From Microvirga sp. TS319 (GTDB lineage: Bacteria; Pseudomonadota; Alphaproteobacteria; Rhizobiales; Beijerinckiaceae): 64,000 nt of DNA. The first letter of the stretch is position 1; every line of letters starts with the position of its first letter. Below are positions 18,072 through 26,237 of the stretch, piece by piece. The position numbers were made by a program, and so were the translations under genes. Where the stretch lies: positions 2,021,001-2,085,000 of the forward strand of contig NZ_JBGGGT010000002.1 in assembly GCF_041276405.1 (NCBI RefSeq), given 5' to 3'. The notes under the pieces were generated by a model. It worked only from the letters and a program-made list of their open reading frames with translations. It was not told where the DNA came from and did no database searches.

Positions 18072-18174
18072 TACAGCATCGGGTGTGAAACCGAACCCAT
18101 ATCCGATGCTGTAAGTCTCTGTTTTTGAGCATCTTTTCACGCAAAACCGGGTTCCACCTTTGCGTGCGATGCCG
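18072..18174. repeat. Interspersed hairpin repeat, copy 3
   Basis: The 'cgcaaaaccgg' subtype: agcatcgggtgtgaaaccgaacc, then gagcatcttttcacgcaaaaccggg and a closing gcgatgc. It lies between convergent genes. Confidence 0.75.
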
Positions 18175-18250
18175 TATAGGCCAAGTTTGACTCATCCCAG
18201 CGCTCGGCCGATCTCGTCAGGATATGGGCAAGGCCGTTCCGGGCAGGGAT

Positions 18251-18673
18251 CTAGGGCTCCGGTCGACGGGCAAGACACGGATCCAGAACGACAAAGTTCG
18301 CGGCCATTTTGCGATAGCTTCCGGTCAGGATCACGATCTCGCCGACCTTCAGGTCGTTCGTGCTGTACGTCACGCAGAGGACCTTCGCGTCCGGCTCAGT
18401 GCAGATTCCCATATAGGCGAGCACCCCGTCGAAGTGCACAAGGCTGAGAGCCCCGACCGCACTGAAGTCGATCCGGTCCAATCCGGGCGGGGTTGGCACG
18501 TCTCGGATCACATCTTTGATCTCGGAGCAGCGGGCGGGGCTCCCGGGGATCGTCTCGGCAGGGGCGAACGGGCCCTCATCCAGTCTGCCTTGCCCCAATG
18601 CGGCTTGAATCGGCGTAGTGATTGCCGTCAGCGTGAGAAGAACGGAAAAGCCTGTTTGAAGCATATGTCTCAT
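18251..18673 (-). CDS. Secreted hypothetical protein
   Basis: A 140-residue protein with an N-terminal Sec signal (hydrophobic stretch TGFSVLLTLTAITTPIQAA, likely cleavage after AALG or QAA). The mature part has four cysteines (in ARCSEIKD, MGICTEP, VLCVTY and LDPCLA) that could form two disulfides in the periplasm. No family is recognised. The opposite-strand frame over the same bases is longer but has no protein-like features. A second ATG lies three codons in. It converges with the TauE gene. Confidence 0.65.
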   Translation of the reverse strand: MRHMLQTGFSVLLTLTAITTPIQAALGQGRLDEGPFAPAETIPGSPARCSEIKDVIRDVPTPPGLDRIDFSAVGALSLVHFDGVLAYMGICTEPDAKVLCVTYSTNDLKVGEIVILTGSYRKMAANFVVLDPCLARRPEP

Positions 18674-19131
18674 CTGCTGTCCTTATCGCACAAGGCAACG
18701 GATTGTTCGAGCGGCCTGGTTCGGCGCGTCGACGGATGCTCGGCATGCCGGATGGGCTGTCCAGCACCGTCAGGATCTGATGTCCGGCCTTCACACGGGC
18801 CGGAATGGGATCGTTCTTGTTCGCCAGCATCGGAGTCTCACGAACGGGGAATTGCCCCCTCATCGAGCTGTGTCTTCTGATCGACAGCAACCGGGCCGAT
18901 GTGGCAGGTGATGGCCCGGACCTCGCCCGATGCTTCGGCAACGTCAAGCCCGATATCAGGGGAGCCGAAGGAAGGCGGCGTAGCCGAGCCGCCTTCGGTT
19001 TCGTTAAATTTGCCATTCCTTAACCATGTCCGGTCGAAGATGGCCGTTGCCGAAAGGCTGGCGGGGACGGCGCGGATGGACCGCCTCCTCGCCTTTCTTG
19101 TTTCCACCGCATCTGACCGAAGGAGCAATGC
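18674..19131. other. Gap with a strong hairpin but no recognised gene
   Basis: About 460 bp between a minus-strand secreted protein and the plus-strand XRE gene. The only clear structure is a perfect 9-bp inverted repeat, GAAGGCGGC-N8-GCCGCCTTC (18971-18996), followed on the plus strand by a T-rich stretch. It looks like a terminator, although no plus-strand gene is recognised upstream. Confidence 0.5.
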
Positions 19132-19518
19132 GTGAACGGGGCTCTCAGACAGCGCATTGGCGAAAGGGTCAGCGCCCTCAAGATTTCCTGGCGACGGGCA
19201 TCCTTGGAGGCGGGACTCGAGGCGGGCTTCATCCAGGATATCATCACCGGACGCTCCAGCGATCCGGGGGAGGAATCCCTTGCAAACCTCGCAGCCGTGC
19301 TCAAATGCACTCCAGCCTATCTTCTGGGGCACAGCGATGAACTCACAGGAGGGGCGGGACCTGCTCACGGCATAGTGGATCCCTTGGCCCCGGAGGCCAG
19401 CCAGCGCCCTGATGCTGTCATGGCTCTCAGGATTGTCGATGAGTTGCTCACCGGAGGGCATGTCGATGCTGCCCGCCTTGCCGTCAGGCGAGCCCTCAAG
19501 TCGATAGCGGTCTCATAG
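19132..19518 (+). CDS. XRE-family HTH regulator (phage-repressor-like)
   Basis: A 128-residue protein with an N-terminal lambda-repressor-type helix-turn-helix (about residues 5-70): RRASLEAGLEAGFIQDIITGR is the recognition region and LANLAAVLKCTPAYLLG the closing helices. There is no peptidase domain. The C-terminal 55 residues form a short helical tail. It is often annotated as a phage-repressor-like or host regulator, but no phage genes lie nearby. The GTG start at 19132 fits the HTH spacing. Confidence 0.75.
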   Translation: MNGALRQRIGERVSALKISWRRASLEAGLEAGFIQDIITGRSSDPGEESLANLAAVLKCTPAYLLGHSDELTGGAGPAHGIVDPLAPEASQRPDAVMALRIVDELLTGGHVDAARLAVRRALKSIAVS

Positions 19519-19658
19519 AGATGTTTCCACCGAGGTGGAACCAGCTCCTATCTTTGGGCTGCTGCATTCTTTGATGGCGAACCGGTTCCACTTCGCCGAA
19601 AAATGCTCCAGGCACCTGCGAAGGGTTAGCGGGACTCCTCAGCCGAGCGTGACTTTGG

Positions 19659-20549
19659 TCAATGGTCCCATTGCTGGGCCTTTGCGATCAGGAAATCGCG
19701 GAAGGCGTGGAGACGGGCGACAGAGCGCATCTCTTCCGGATACACCAGGTAAGTCTCGAGCGACGGCATCTCGATGTCGCGTAAGACCTGCCTGGTCCCG
19801 GGTTTGCTGTTCATCGCGTAGTCCGGGGCCATTCCGATTCCGGCACCATTCTCGATAGCATTCCGTAGGGCCAGGCTGTCATTGACCACCAGATGGCTCG
19901 GGCGGGGGTTCTTCGGGGGCCGCCCGAGCGTTGTCAGGTGGTGCAAATCCAGAATAAATCCCGGCTGGTCTCCGCCCAGGCTGACGATGCGGTGGTGGTC
20001 AAGATCCTCCACGCGTACGGGCTCCCCGAAACGCTCCAAGTAAGCGGCAGATGCGTACGCATGATACTGGATTGTAAACAGGCGCCGTTGGATCAGATCC
20101 GGCTGCGTCGGACGGCGCAGCCGAATCGCGAGATCCGCCTCGCGCATGGCAAGATCCAGTTCGCCATTCGTCAGGATCAGCTCAATCCGAACCTCGGGAT
20201 AGAGATCAAGGAATTCCTTGATCCGTCGGGCAAGCCAGATCCCGCCAATGCCGACGGTGGCCGAAACCTTGAGATCTCCCGCCGGATGCTCGTTGGTCTC
20301 GGTCAGGCGCTGGCGAGTCATCTCCAGGCAAAGGCGCATCTCTTGAGAGGCCTTGAAGAGCACATCTCCATGCTCCGTCAGAATGAGGCCACGGGGGTGC
20401 CGATGGAACAGTGGAACTTTCAATTCCTGTTCCAGCGCATTGATCTGACGACTGACGGAGGATTGGTTGACGCCGAGCTTTTCGCCGGCTCGGGTGAAGT
20501 TTCCGGACTCCGCAACCTCACAGAAGAGCCTGATCTTGTCCCAGTCCAA
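19659..20549 (-). CDS. LysR-family transcriptional regulator (VtlR/LsrB-like subgroup)
   Basis: A 296-residue LTTR with an N-terminal winged helix (MDWDKIRLFCEVAESGNFTRAGEKLGVNQSSVSRQI is split over residues 1-36) and a LysR substrate-binding domain from about residue 90. The MDWDK start resembles the VtlR/LsrB regulators of Rhizobiales, which control sRNAs and redox genes, but trxB, the usual neighbour of lsrB, is absent, so this may be a paralogue. Flanking genes read away from it or are unrelated, and no target is evident. Confidence 0.85.
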   Translation of the reverse strand: MDWDKIRLFCEVAESGNFTRAGEKLGVNQSSVSRQINALEQELKVPLFHRHPRGLILTEHGDVLFKASQEMRLCLEMTRQRLTETNEHPAGDLKVSATVGIGGIWLARRIKEFLDLYPEVRIELILTNGELDLAMREADLAIRLRRPTQPDLIQRRLFTIQYHAYASAAYLERFGEPVRVEDLDHHRIVSLGGDQPGFILDLHHLTTLGRPPKNPRPSHLVVNDSLALRNAIENGAGIGMAPDYAMNSKPGTRQVLRDIEMPSLETYLVYPEEMRSVARLHAFRDFLIAKAQQWDH

Positions 20550-20717
20550 TCCGCGTCCCCCTCATTCAGCCTCGCTTAAGTGCCAGCCTTCGCGGAATGT
20601 AGCTTGAATGGATGCCGGTGTGTAGCCAAGGCAGCCCCATCACACAGCCCCGTATGGCCCATCACAGGGTTCAGGCCATGCTCGAGCGGTCACCGGAATG
20701 CTGCTGGATTTGTTCGT

Positions 20718-20786
20718 AGCGCATCGTGCGAAAAAGTGGACCCGGTTTTTCGCCAGAACGATGCGCTGTTCCATAATGGGAGCATC
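20718..20786. repeat. Interspersed hairpin repeat, copy 4
   Basis: agcgcatcgtgcgaaaaagtggacc, then cggtttttcgc and acgatgcgct, followed by gggagcatc. It lies upstream of the hydrolase gene. Confidence 0.8.
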
Positions 20787-20915
20787 ACTCTTGTCCTCGT
20801 CATGCCCGGCCCTGAGCCGGGCATGCGCGTCGGCGGGCCGAGCGACTATGCTGCATTGCAGCAACCCATTCGGCTCCTCGACGTTGTCTCCGTCTGGGTC
20901 AACTGGAGAGGGTTT

Positions 20916-22025
20916 ATGCACAATCTGGAGGCGGAAGCCGATCTGAACAACGGCCGTCGTGTGGGTCCCGTGGAAAACCATGGTGTCCGGCAAGGTTCGA
21001 GGCGCGCACAGGACGGCGCCATGCGCTACGCTGCTCCGGTGCGTGAAGAGGTTCCTCGACCTGCTCGGGACGGCCGTTCCAAGGCGCACCGGTGGCTTGC
21101 TCCGGCTCTTGCGGGCACGGTCGCTGCCTTGGGAGCGGCTGCCGTGTACAACCGCCAGCAGACCCGCGCCGCTGAGCGACATGACCCGCCGATCGGCCGT
21201 TTCCTCGATGTGGATGGAGTGCGCCTGCACTATCTTGAGCGCGGCCAAGGCGATCCCGTGGTGCTGATCCATGGCAATGGCACCATGATCCAGGATTTCA
21301 CCGTCAGCGGCCTGGTCGACCGGCTGGCCGACCGCTACCGCGTGATCGTATTCGACCGTCCCGGATACGGTTACAGCTCGCGGCCCCGCCAGCTCTGGAC
21401 GCCCCATGCTCATGCCCGGTTGTTCGAGCAGGCACTGGCGCAACTCGGGATCGCGCAGGCGCTTGTGTACGGGCATTCCTGGGGCACCCTCGTGGCGGTG
21501 GCGCTCGCGTTGACGGCGCCGTCGCTCGTGCGCGGCCTCGTGCTGGGCTCGGGCTACTACTACCCGACCTTGCGGGCGGATACGTTCCTGCTCTCGCCGC
21601 CAGCCATACCTCTGATCGGCGATGCCATGCGCTACACCATTTCTCCCATCGTGGCGCGGGCGATCCTGCCGGGCATGATCAAACGGGTGTTCCAGCCGGC
21701 TCCGGTGCCTGAGCGCTTCGAGAGAGAGTTCCCGGAACCGCTGATGCTGCGGCCGCTGCAACTCCGCGCGGCCGCGGAGGACGCCGCCCTTATGACACCC
21801 TCCGTCATGGAGCTGAGGCGGCACTACCGTGAGCTGGCAGGGCCGGTCACCATCATCACCGGAGCCGATGACCAGATTGTTGATGTGGATCGCCAGTCCG
21901 CGCGCCTGCATCGGGAACTGCCGCACAGTGAATTCGTCGTTCTTCCAGGCCTGGGGCACATGATCCACCACCTTGCTCCAGACGTGGTCGTTCGAGAGAT
22001 CGACCAGTTGGCGCAACATTCCTAG
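20916..22025 (+). CDS. Alpha/beta hydrolase, membrane-anchored
   Basis: A 369-residue alpha/beta-hydrolase. The nucleophile elbow is GHSWGT, the oxyanion region is VLIHGNGTM, the acid is in ITGADDQIVD and the catalytic histidine in GLGHMIHH. About 70 residues precede the domain and contain a hydrophobic helix (LAPALAGTVAALGAAAVY) that probably anchors the enzyme to the inner membrane. ATG 20916 has GGAGAGG just upstream; the open frame before it runs through repeat sequence. Sequence alone does not give a substrate: epoxide hydrolase, esterase or haloperoxidase-like are all possible. Confidence 0.85.
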   Translation: MHNLEAEADLNNGRRVGPVENHGVRQGSRRAQDGAMRYAAPVREEVPRPARDGRSKAHRWLAPALAGTVAALGAAAVYNRQQTRAAERHDPPIGRFLDVDGVRLHYLERGQGDPVVLIHGNGTMIQDFTVSGLVDRLADRYRVIVFDRPGYGYSSRPRQLWTPHAHARLFEQALAQLGIAQALVYGHSWGTLVAVALALTAPSLVRGLVLGSGYYYPTLRADTFLLSPPAIPLIGDAMRYTISPIVARAILPGMIKRVFQPAPVPERFEREFPEPLMLRPLQLRAAAEDAALMTPSVMELRRHYRELAGPVTIITGADDQIVDVDRQSARLHRELPHSEFVVLPGLGHMIHHLAPDVVVREIDQLAQHS

Positions 22026-22418
22026 ACCCGAACAGGCTTGGCCCGTCCGCTGTCCGCCTGTTCGTGATTTTCGGAGAGTGAGTTCCTTACAGCTCAGATG
22101 GTGCCAGCCGGTGGCGCTTCGGAAGTGCTGCGGGTTCCTCCGTTTACGATACCGCCTTCGGAGCGTTCCTTCGAGGCTCCGGCAATTCTGCCGTACGGAG
22201 AAGCGCATCGAGGCGCGATCAACATCTGCACCAAAAGCCAGATTGGGAAATCACTCCCAGCCTCGGCGTCCAGGGCTTGGTGCATGGTCGTTACAGCCAT
22301 GATGGAGATCCGACCCATGGGGAGGCGAGGGAGGCGACTGCCCGGCATGGCCACCCGTTTGCAAAAGTATGGTGACACGAGGACTGGAAGTTTAGCTTTC
22401 AAAGGTATACATCGGGGG
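22026..22418. other. Intergenic region upstream of the tmRNA gene
   Basis: About 390 bp with no convincing coding frame on either strand. Its right end should contain the promoter of the permuted ssrA gene. Confidence 0.5.
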
Positions 22419-22674
22419 GGTCAGGTTTACCTGACTATGATCGTAGAGGCAGAGTGGAATAGGCGTTTAGGACGCGGGTTCGATTCCCGCCGCCTCCACC
22501 ACAAGCACATCAGCCGTCCAGCTTGGCAGGATCGTTCAAGCGCGTGGCTTCCGGATATGGCAGGCCCGTATCTCGATGTGTTTGTGACGGGGGCGACATG
22601 GGTTCGACTGGGCGCGATAAAGGCTAGGCTGCGATTAGGCTGAGCTACGGCCTTGATAGTGCAAATTCACAAAT

Positions 22675-22719
22675 GCCAACGACAACGTTGACATGGGTGC
22701 GGTGCGCCTCGCGGCGTAA
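22675..22719 (+). other. tmRNA tag reading frame
   Basis: GCC at 22675 to TAA at 22717-22719 encodes ANDNVDMGAVRLAA. The ANDN start and the hydrophobic ..LAA end match the proteolysis tags of alphaproteobacteria, recognised by ClpXP and SspB. Confidence 0.88.
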
Positions 22720-22751
22720 CCATCCGGGGCTCGGGAAAGCCTAGCAACAGA

Positions 22752-22780
22752 AACGGCACCTTCGGGTGCCGTTCCCATTT
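22752..22780 (+). terminator. Hairpin at the 3' end of ssrA
   Basis: AACGGCACC-TTCG-GGTGCCGTT, a perfect 9-bp stem with a stable UUCG loop, followed by cccatttt. It probably terminates or caps the tmRNA precursor, although the T-run is short. Confidence 0.7.
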
Positions 22781-22839
22781 TCGAGCCTTCACGGGCTTTC
22801 AGGGCGATCCTGACATCACAGAAGAGAAACGAAGGTCAT

Positions 22840-23580
22840 ATGTCGGAAATTCAAGTGGACGGCTACATCCGGGTTCCCAAAGGCACGATGGTTTATCCGA
22901 CGGGCGATGGAGTCGAGGCTGAGGCCGTGCGGGATCAGGTTGTGAAGGTCACCAACATCTTCGATGTGGATGTCAAAAGCGACAACTTCTACCTGCTGCT
23001 TCCCGACGACATGCGGCTTCGATATTTCGAGTCCAGTGGCAGCAAGCGTCCTATCGATCAGGACATCCTGGAGTTCACCGACCGTTTGACCAAAGGCGAT
23101 TATCGAGCGGTGGAGTGGTCGAGCAAGTGGGCCCTGATCGCCGATGTTCAACCTGCCGAACCTCCTGCCCGCGCCAAGGCGGTGAAGAAGACCGAGAAAC
23201 CAGCCAAGAAACCGCTGACCAAACAAGAACAGATGGTGATTGGTTCCGTGTGGCGCTTCGTCCAGGATGCCGAGCTTCTCTACAAGGTGCGCAACCCGGC
23301 CTATGCCTCCACCCGCGAGGACCTCATGAGCAGCCTCCGGGAACTACCATCCCATGAGCGGGTGCAGGCTGTCGACGCCCGCCTGAACGAGCTCGGCGTC
23401 AAGGATCATCTCGATGAAGCCTGGGGGCCGGTGACGGCAGGCGAGACCTTCACGGTCCGTGGCCGGCTCACCGCGGGCCTGGGGGGCGGGCAGGATGTGC
23501 CGATGCTGTTTAGAGGCGAGAAGTTTACGCTGCCCTATGCCAGCCTTGAGCCCTACATCGAGCTGGTGAGTGGACGTTAG
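22840..23580 (+). CDS. Uncharacterised 246-aa protein
   Basis: A soluble protein in two parts. The N-terminal part (about residues 1-105) is mixed and acidic; the C-terminal part (about 130-246) contains the region KQEQMVIGSVWRFVQDAELL. They are joined by a Lys/Ala/Pro-rich linker (about residues 107-128, AKAVKKTEKPAKKP). No signal peptide, membrane helix or known motif is seen. It starts 55 bp after the ssrA hairpin and is followed by a repeat copy. I do not recognise the family; the reading frame itself is convincing. Confidence 0.7.
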   Translation: MSEIQVDGYIRVPKGTMVYPTGDGVEAEAVRDQVVKVTNIFDVDVKSDNFYLLLPDDMRLRYFESSGSKRPIDQDILEFTDRLTKGDYRAVEWSSKWALIADVQPAEPPARAKAVKKTEKPAKKPLTKQEQMVIGSVWRFVQDAELLYKVRNPAYASTREDLMSSLRELPSHERVQAVDARLNELGVKDHLDEAWGPVTAGETFTVRGRLTAGLGGGQDVPMLFRGEKFTLPYASLEPYIELVSGR

Positions 23581-23650
23581 CGCATCGGGCAAAAGGTGGT
23601 CCCGGTTTTTTGCAGGAACGATGCGCTCTTTCCGGGAAAGGGAGCATCGG
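23580..23650. repeat. Interspersed hairpin repeat, copy 5
   Basis: gcgcatcgggcaaaaggtgg, cccggttttttgc, acgatgcgctctttcc and gagcatcgg. It begins at the stop codon of the preceding gene. Confidence 0.8.
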
Positions 23651-23737
23651 CGGGCGAGGGGGCAGCCTGCCGTTACGGTTGGTGGCAGCATGAACGCGGC
23701 GAGACGCCGATCTTCGGATATTCTTTGATCGTCGATT

Positions 23738-24457
23738 TCAAGCTGCCTGAGGCCGCGAGGACTGTCTCTCCGCCTCGAGAAGCTGCTCCGCCTTGCGCGT
23801 GAATTCGGGCCCGGCCAGGCCCGGGGCAATCGGGTCGAGATAAGACACCGAGATTGTCCCGGCACGTTTGTAGGACTGGCCGGGTCCCCAGAAATGGCCC
23901 GAATTCAGGGCAACGGGAAGAACCGGTCTGCCGAGCCTTGCATAAAGCAACTCCACTCCGCGCTTGAACTCGATCGGCTCGGAGACCGATTTTCGGGTTC
24001 CTTCGGGGAAGATGAGCACGGAGCGGCCCTGCGCCAGCGCCGCCTGGCTCTCTTCGACCATCTTCCGTACCGCTTTCGAGCCGCCCTCGCGGTCGATCAG
24101 GATCATCGGCGATTTGCGCAGGAACCAGGAGAAAACGGGAATCGTCAGCAACTCCTGCTTCGCAACAATGGCCACATCCGGAAACAGGATGAGGAACGCG
24201 AGCGTCTCCCAGGTCGACTGGTGATTGGCGATGATCAGGCAGGGACCTTCAGGAATTTTGTGCTGACCCCGCTCGGCATAGGTCAGGCCAACGAGCCACT
24301 TCAGGCTGACGAGGACACCGCGCGCCCACAGCCGGGATGCCAGCCGAACGCCACGCTCCGGAGAGCCGCACAGCCAGAGGATCGCCAGAAGGGGTATGAA
24401 CAGGCCGGTCCAAAGGGCCAGCACAAGATCAAACAGAATTGAGCGGATACGCTGCAT
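23738..24457 (-). CDS. plsC: 1-acyl-sn-glycerol-3-phosphate acyltransferase (PlsC family)
   Basis: A 239-residue inner-membrane enzyme that acylates lysophosphatidate to phosphatidate. It has an N-terminal hydrophobic segment (ILFDLVLALWTGLFIPLLAI). The catalytic box is NHQSTWE (about residues 78-84), an HX4E version of the usual HX4D, and the substrate-binding box is FPEGTR (about residues 150-155). The HX4E form occurs naturally in many PlsC homologues. Both sides carry repeat copies and no operon partner is evident. It may be one of several PlsC paralogues. Confidence 0.88.
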   Translation of the reverse strand: MQRIRSILFDLVLALWTGLFIPLLAILWLCGSPERGVRLASRLWARGVLVSLKWLVGLTYAERGQHKIPEGPCLIIANHQSTWETLAFLILFPDVAIVAKQELLTIPVFSWFLRKSPMILIDREGGSKAVRKMVEESQAALAQGRSVLIFPEGTRKSVSEPIEFKRGVELLYARLGRPVLPVALNSGHFWGPGQSYKRAGTISVSYLDPIAPGLAGPEFTRKAEQLLEAERQSSRPQAA

Positions 24458-24474
24458 GCTGGGTTGCTTCCTTA

Positions 24475-24592
24475 CGGCATCGGACGTGACATCGAACCCA
24501 CATCCATTGCATTAAGTTTATGTTTTAAGTTTATGTTTTCGAGCATCTTTTTCCGCAAAGCCGACACCCACTCTTGCGTTCGATGCTCTCAA
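24475..24592. repeat. Interspersed hairpin repeat, copy 6
   Basis: The 'cgcaaa..' subtype: ggcatcggacgtgacatcgaacc, gagcatctttttccgcaaagcc and gcgttcgatgctc. It contains a small internal duplication, taagtttatgtttt twice in tandem. Confidence 0.75.
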
Positions 24593-24789
24593 TTGAATCA
24601 GCCGTCAAGGAGTGACGATCTCCGCACACCCGATCCGGCGTCGACAGCCTGGATCTGCGAGGCTCCGGCAACGCGCCGGCCCCGCTTGCACGGCTCCTCA
24701 TCCTGTCGCTGCACTCAACTCATTGCTCCCGGGCATTGCCTGTATCGGTGCACGGGAGCTCGAACTCCTTGCGAAAGCGCGGCCGCTCG

Positions 24790-24878
24790 CTCGGTTCGTC
24801 GAAGTTTGGGAGGGTGTCTGAACGTGCGTCCGGCATGCCAAGGCGCTACGGCCCGATTGTCCGACCAAATGTCGATCG
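24790..24878 (-). ncRNA. Orphan copy of the cold-shock-gene leader element
   Basis: About 90 bp clearly similar to the leader at 27170-27258 (shared blocks gtctgaacgtgcg and acggcccgattgtccg, and ctcgg..cgtcga at the other end), in the same orientation. No cold-shock gene follows it on the minus strand. In both copies GGC(C/T) can pair with GGCC around the acaatc loop. It may be a stand-alone small RNA or a remnant of a lost csp gene. Confidence 0.55.
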
Positions 24879-25176
24879 CCGTTATCTGATGCGTCCTTGT
24901 GGCGGATACAAGGCATTCTGCCAAAAAGAACATCGCCGCCTTCGCAAGGAGTTTGGCCTTGCCAATGACTTGATTGTCATCCATCTTGGAAGGGTCAACC
25001 GACGTGTTCGGCCTGCTCTCCTTTGCTCGTGATCGAGCGCCGAGCCCGCTTTCCGTTCCTATCGATTGCTACTCTCCAGTCCGCTCAGGCGGGCTCGCGT
25101 GTCGTTGCTTTGCATTCGACAACCTCAAACACAAAAGGCTGCTCGGACCGTGATCCGATGCGGCGACAGGAAACCT

Positions 25177-25320
25177 ATGTCCACTTCAACTCAGTCTCAG
25201 CCCTCGAAGCAAAAGCCTTCGCCATCAAAGGACACTCGGCTGATCAAGGCAGCCGCTCAACCGCAACCGCCCGGCCTGTCGCTCGAGGAAATCCGCCATA
25301 TCATCGCGGTGATCGGGTAG
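25177..25320 (+). CDS. Small 47-aa protein
   Basis: ATG 25177 with AGGA six bases upstream opens a 47-codon frame. The N-terminal half is Ser/Gln/Lys-rich and disordered (MSTSTQSQPSKQKPSPSK); the end looks helical (LSLEEIRHIIAVIG). Hydrophobic-charged periodicity at the C-terminus is protein-like and resembles many uncharacterised Rhizobiales small proteins. The stop is immediately followed by a repeat copy. No function can be assigned. Confidence 0.45.
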   Translation: MSTSTQSQPSKQKPSPSKDTRLIKAAAQPQPPGLSLEEIRHIIAVIG

Positions 25321-25370
25321 AGTATCGAACGCAAAAGTAGGAACAGGTTTTGCGTGAGAAGGTACCCGAG
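25320..25370. repeat. Interspersed hairpin repeat, partial copy 7
   Basis: agtatcgaacgcaaaagtagg, then caggttttgcgtgagaagg; a half element of the 'cgcaaaa' subtype. Confidence 0.6.
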
Positions 25371-25547
25371 ACCATAACCAGATGGATCGGGTGGCTCCCG
25401 GAAAGTGGAGTCCACTGCAGGGGGCTGTGCTCCATGGCCAAGCTTCGATACCGCCTGTCCATACGCCAAGCGGCGCACTGAGTATCGCGCGCCGCTCCGC
25501 AAGGCCTGTGTCCGATGCTAAGGTTTGGGTCCTGGGCATCTTCTCAA

Positions 25548-25570
25548 GCAGGAGCGGTTCCCGCTCCTGC
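25548..25570 (-). terminator. Hairpin downstream of rpsU
   Basis: GCAGGAGCGG on the left pairs with CGCTCCTGC on the right (9 bp), 23 bases past the rpsU stop on the minus strand. The following T-run is only two bases, so intrinsic termination is uncertain. Confidence 0.5.
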
Positions 25571-25592
25571 CATCGATGTTCCCAGAACCCAA

Positions 25593-25895
25593 CTAGACGT
25601 TAGTCTCTCCCACCGGCGGGCGGGATGCGGCGGCGGGAGCTGCTGCGGGTCGACGCGGTCCGGAAAAACGCGGCTTGGGCTTGGGAGCGGCGATCAACCC
25701 TTCCCGAATAGCCTGCTTACGGGCCAGTTTGCGACTGCGCCGCACGGCTTCCGCCTTCTCGCGTGTCTTGCGCTCCGAGGGCTTCTCGTAAGACTTTCGT
25801 GCTTTCATCTCGCGAAAGATCCCTTCGCGCTGCATCTTCTTCTTGAGCACTCTGAGCGCCTGATCGACATTGTTGTCGCGTACCAAAACCTGCAA
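25593..25895 (-). CDS. rpsU: 30S ribosomal protein bS21
   Basis: A 100-residue bS21 with the conserved N-terminal core [19 protein letters not shown] and [16 protein letters not shown], then a long basic, Ala/Pro-rich tail (about residues 70-100) typical of alphaproteobacteria. The best start is a TTG at 25895, preceded by GAAAGGA at good spacing, and the protein begins LQVLV. bS21 sits near the anti-Shine-Dalgarno end of 16S rRNA and modulates initiation. Its place in a minus-strand group with a csp gene is reminiscent of cold-responsive rpsU copies. Genomes of this group often carry two. Confidence 0.93.
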   Translation of the reverse strand: MQVLVRDNNVDQALRVLKKKMQREGIFREMKARKSYEKPSERKTREKAEAVRRSRKLARKQAIREGLIAAPKPKPRFSGPRRPAAAPAAASRPPVGETNV

Positions 25896-25972
25896 AGGAT
25901 GTCCTTTCTATTCGTGGAACTCATGCCACGGCAGCATGTGTCTGATGGAAATTGATTGAATGGTCCAGAGGC

Positions 25973-26167
25973 TTACGTGCCCCGGATCTCGCTCTCGCGA
26001 ACCGCTCGTTCGATCGCGCCCGATTTGATCCGGTACGAAACCTCCCCGGTCTGATCGGCCGGCATGAGCCGCACGACTTCGTAAACACTGGCGGAACTGG
26101 TCTGGCCATCGGAAAATCCGGGCTGCTTCAATCGGACCAGTTGCCGGACTTTGAACTTATGAGACAT
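25973..26167 (-). CDS. Small 64-aa protein (KOW/SH3-like pattern)
   Basis: ATG 26167 gives a 64-residue basic protein beginning MSHKFKVRQLVRLKQPGF, with YEVVRLMPADQTGEVSYRIKS in the middle and a C-terminal ERAVRESEIR. The alternating hydrophobic beta pattern looks like a small SH3/KOW-type barrel; related small proteins are widespread in Rhizobiales but uncharacterised. It lies between rpsU and a DUF6481-like gene, all leftward. RNA or protein binding would be a guess. Confidence 0.7.
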   Translation of the reverse strand: MSHKFKVRQLVRLKQPGFSDGQTSSASVYEVVRLMPADQTGEVSYRIKSGAIERAVRESEIRGT

Positions 26168-26237
26168 CGGCGGATCTTCTCGCTGTTGGCGCATCGAAAC
26201 GATATACCGCTTTTGCGATATCGCTGGATGTAAGCCG

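Larger units (their letters stand above)
22420..22785 (+). ncRNA. ssrA: Circularly permuted tmRNA gene (alphaproteobacterial two-piece ssrA)
   Basis: The acceptor piece comes first and ends gcgggttcgattcccgc then cgcctccacca at 22501. After an excised loop (about 22502-22588) the coding piece starts GGGGGCGACATGGGTTCGAC at 22589. The 5' GGGGGCG pairs with the CGCCTCC before ACCA, rebuilding the tRNA-like acceptor stem from the two pieces. tmRNA rescues stalled ribosomes and tags the unfinished protein. The order acceptor-loop-coding is diagnostic of the permuted alphaproteobacterial type. The outer ends are approximate. Confidence 0.93.

Noticed and set aside
18224..18880. 218-codon plus-strand frame
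   Set aside because: The opposite strand encodes a clear signal-peptide protein here; this frame looks like its shadow.
22441..22501. Ordinary tRNA gene (ggttcgattccc...ccacca)
   Set aside because: Only the T-arm and acceptor half are present; the 5' half lies downstream as the start of the tmRNA coding piece.
24612..24821. 69-codon plus-strand frame
   Set aside because: It runs into the conserved leader element on the other strand and lacks a ribosome-binding site.
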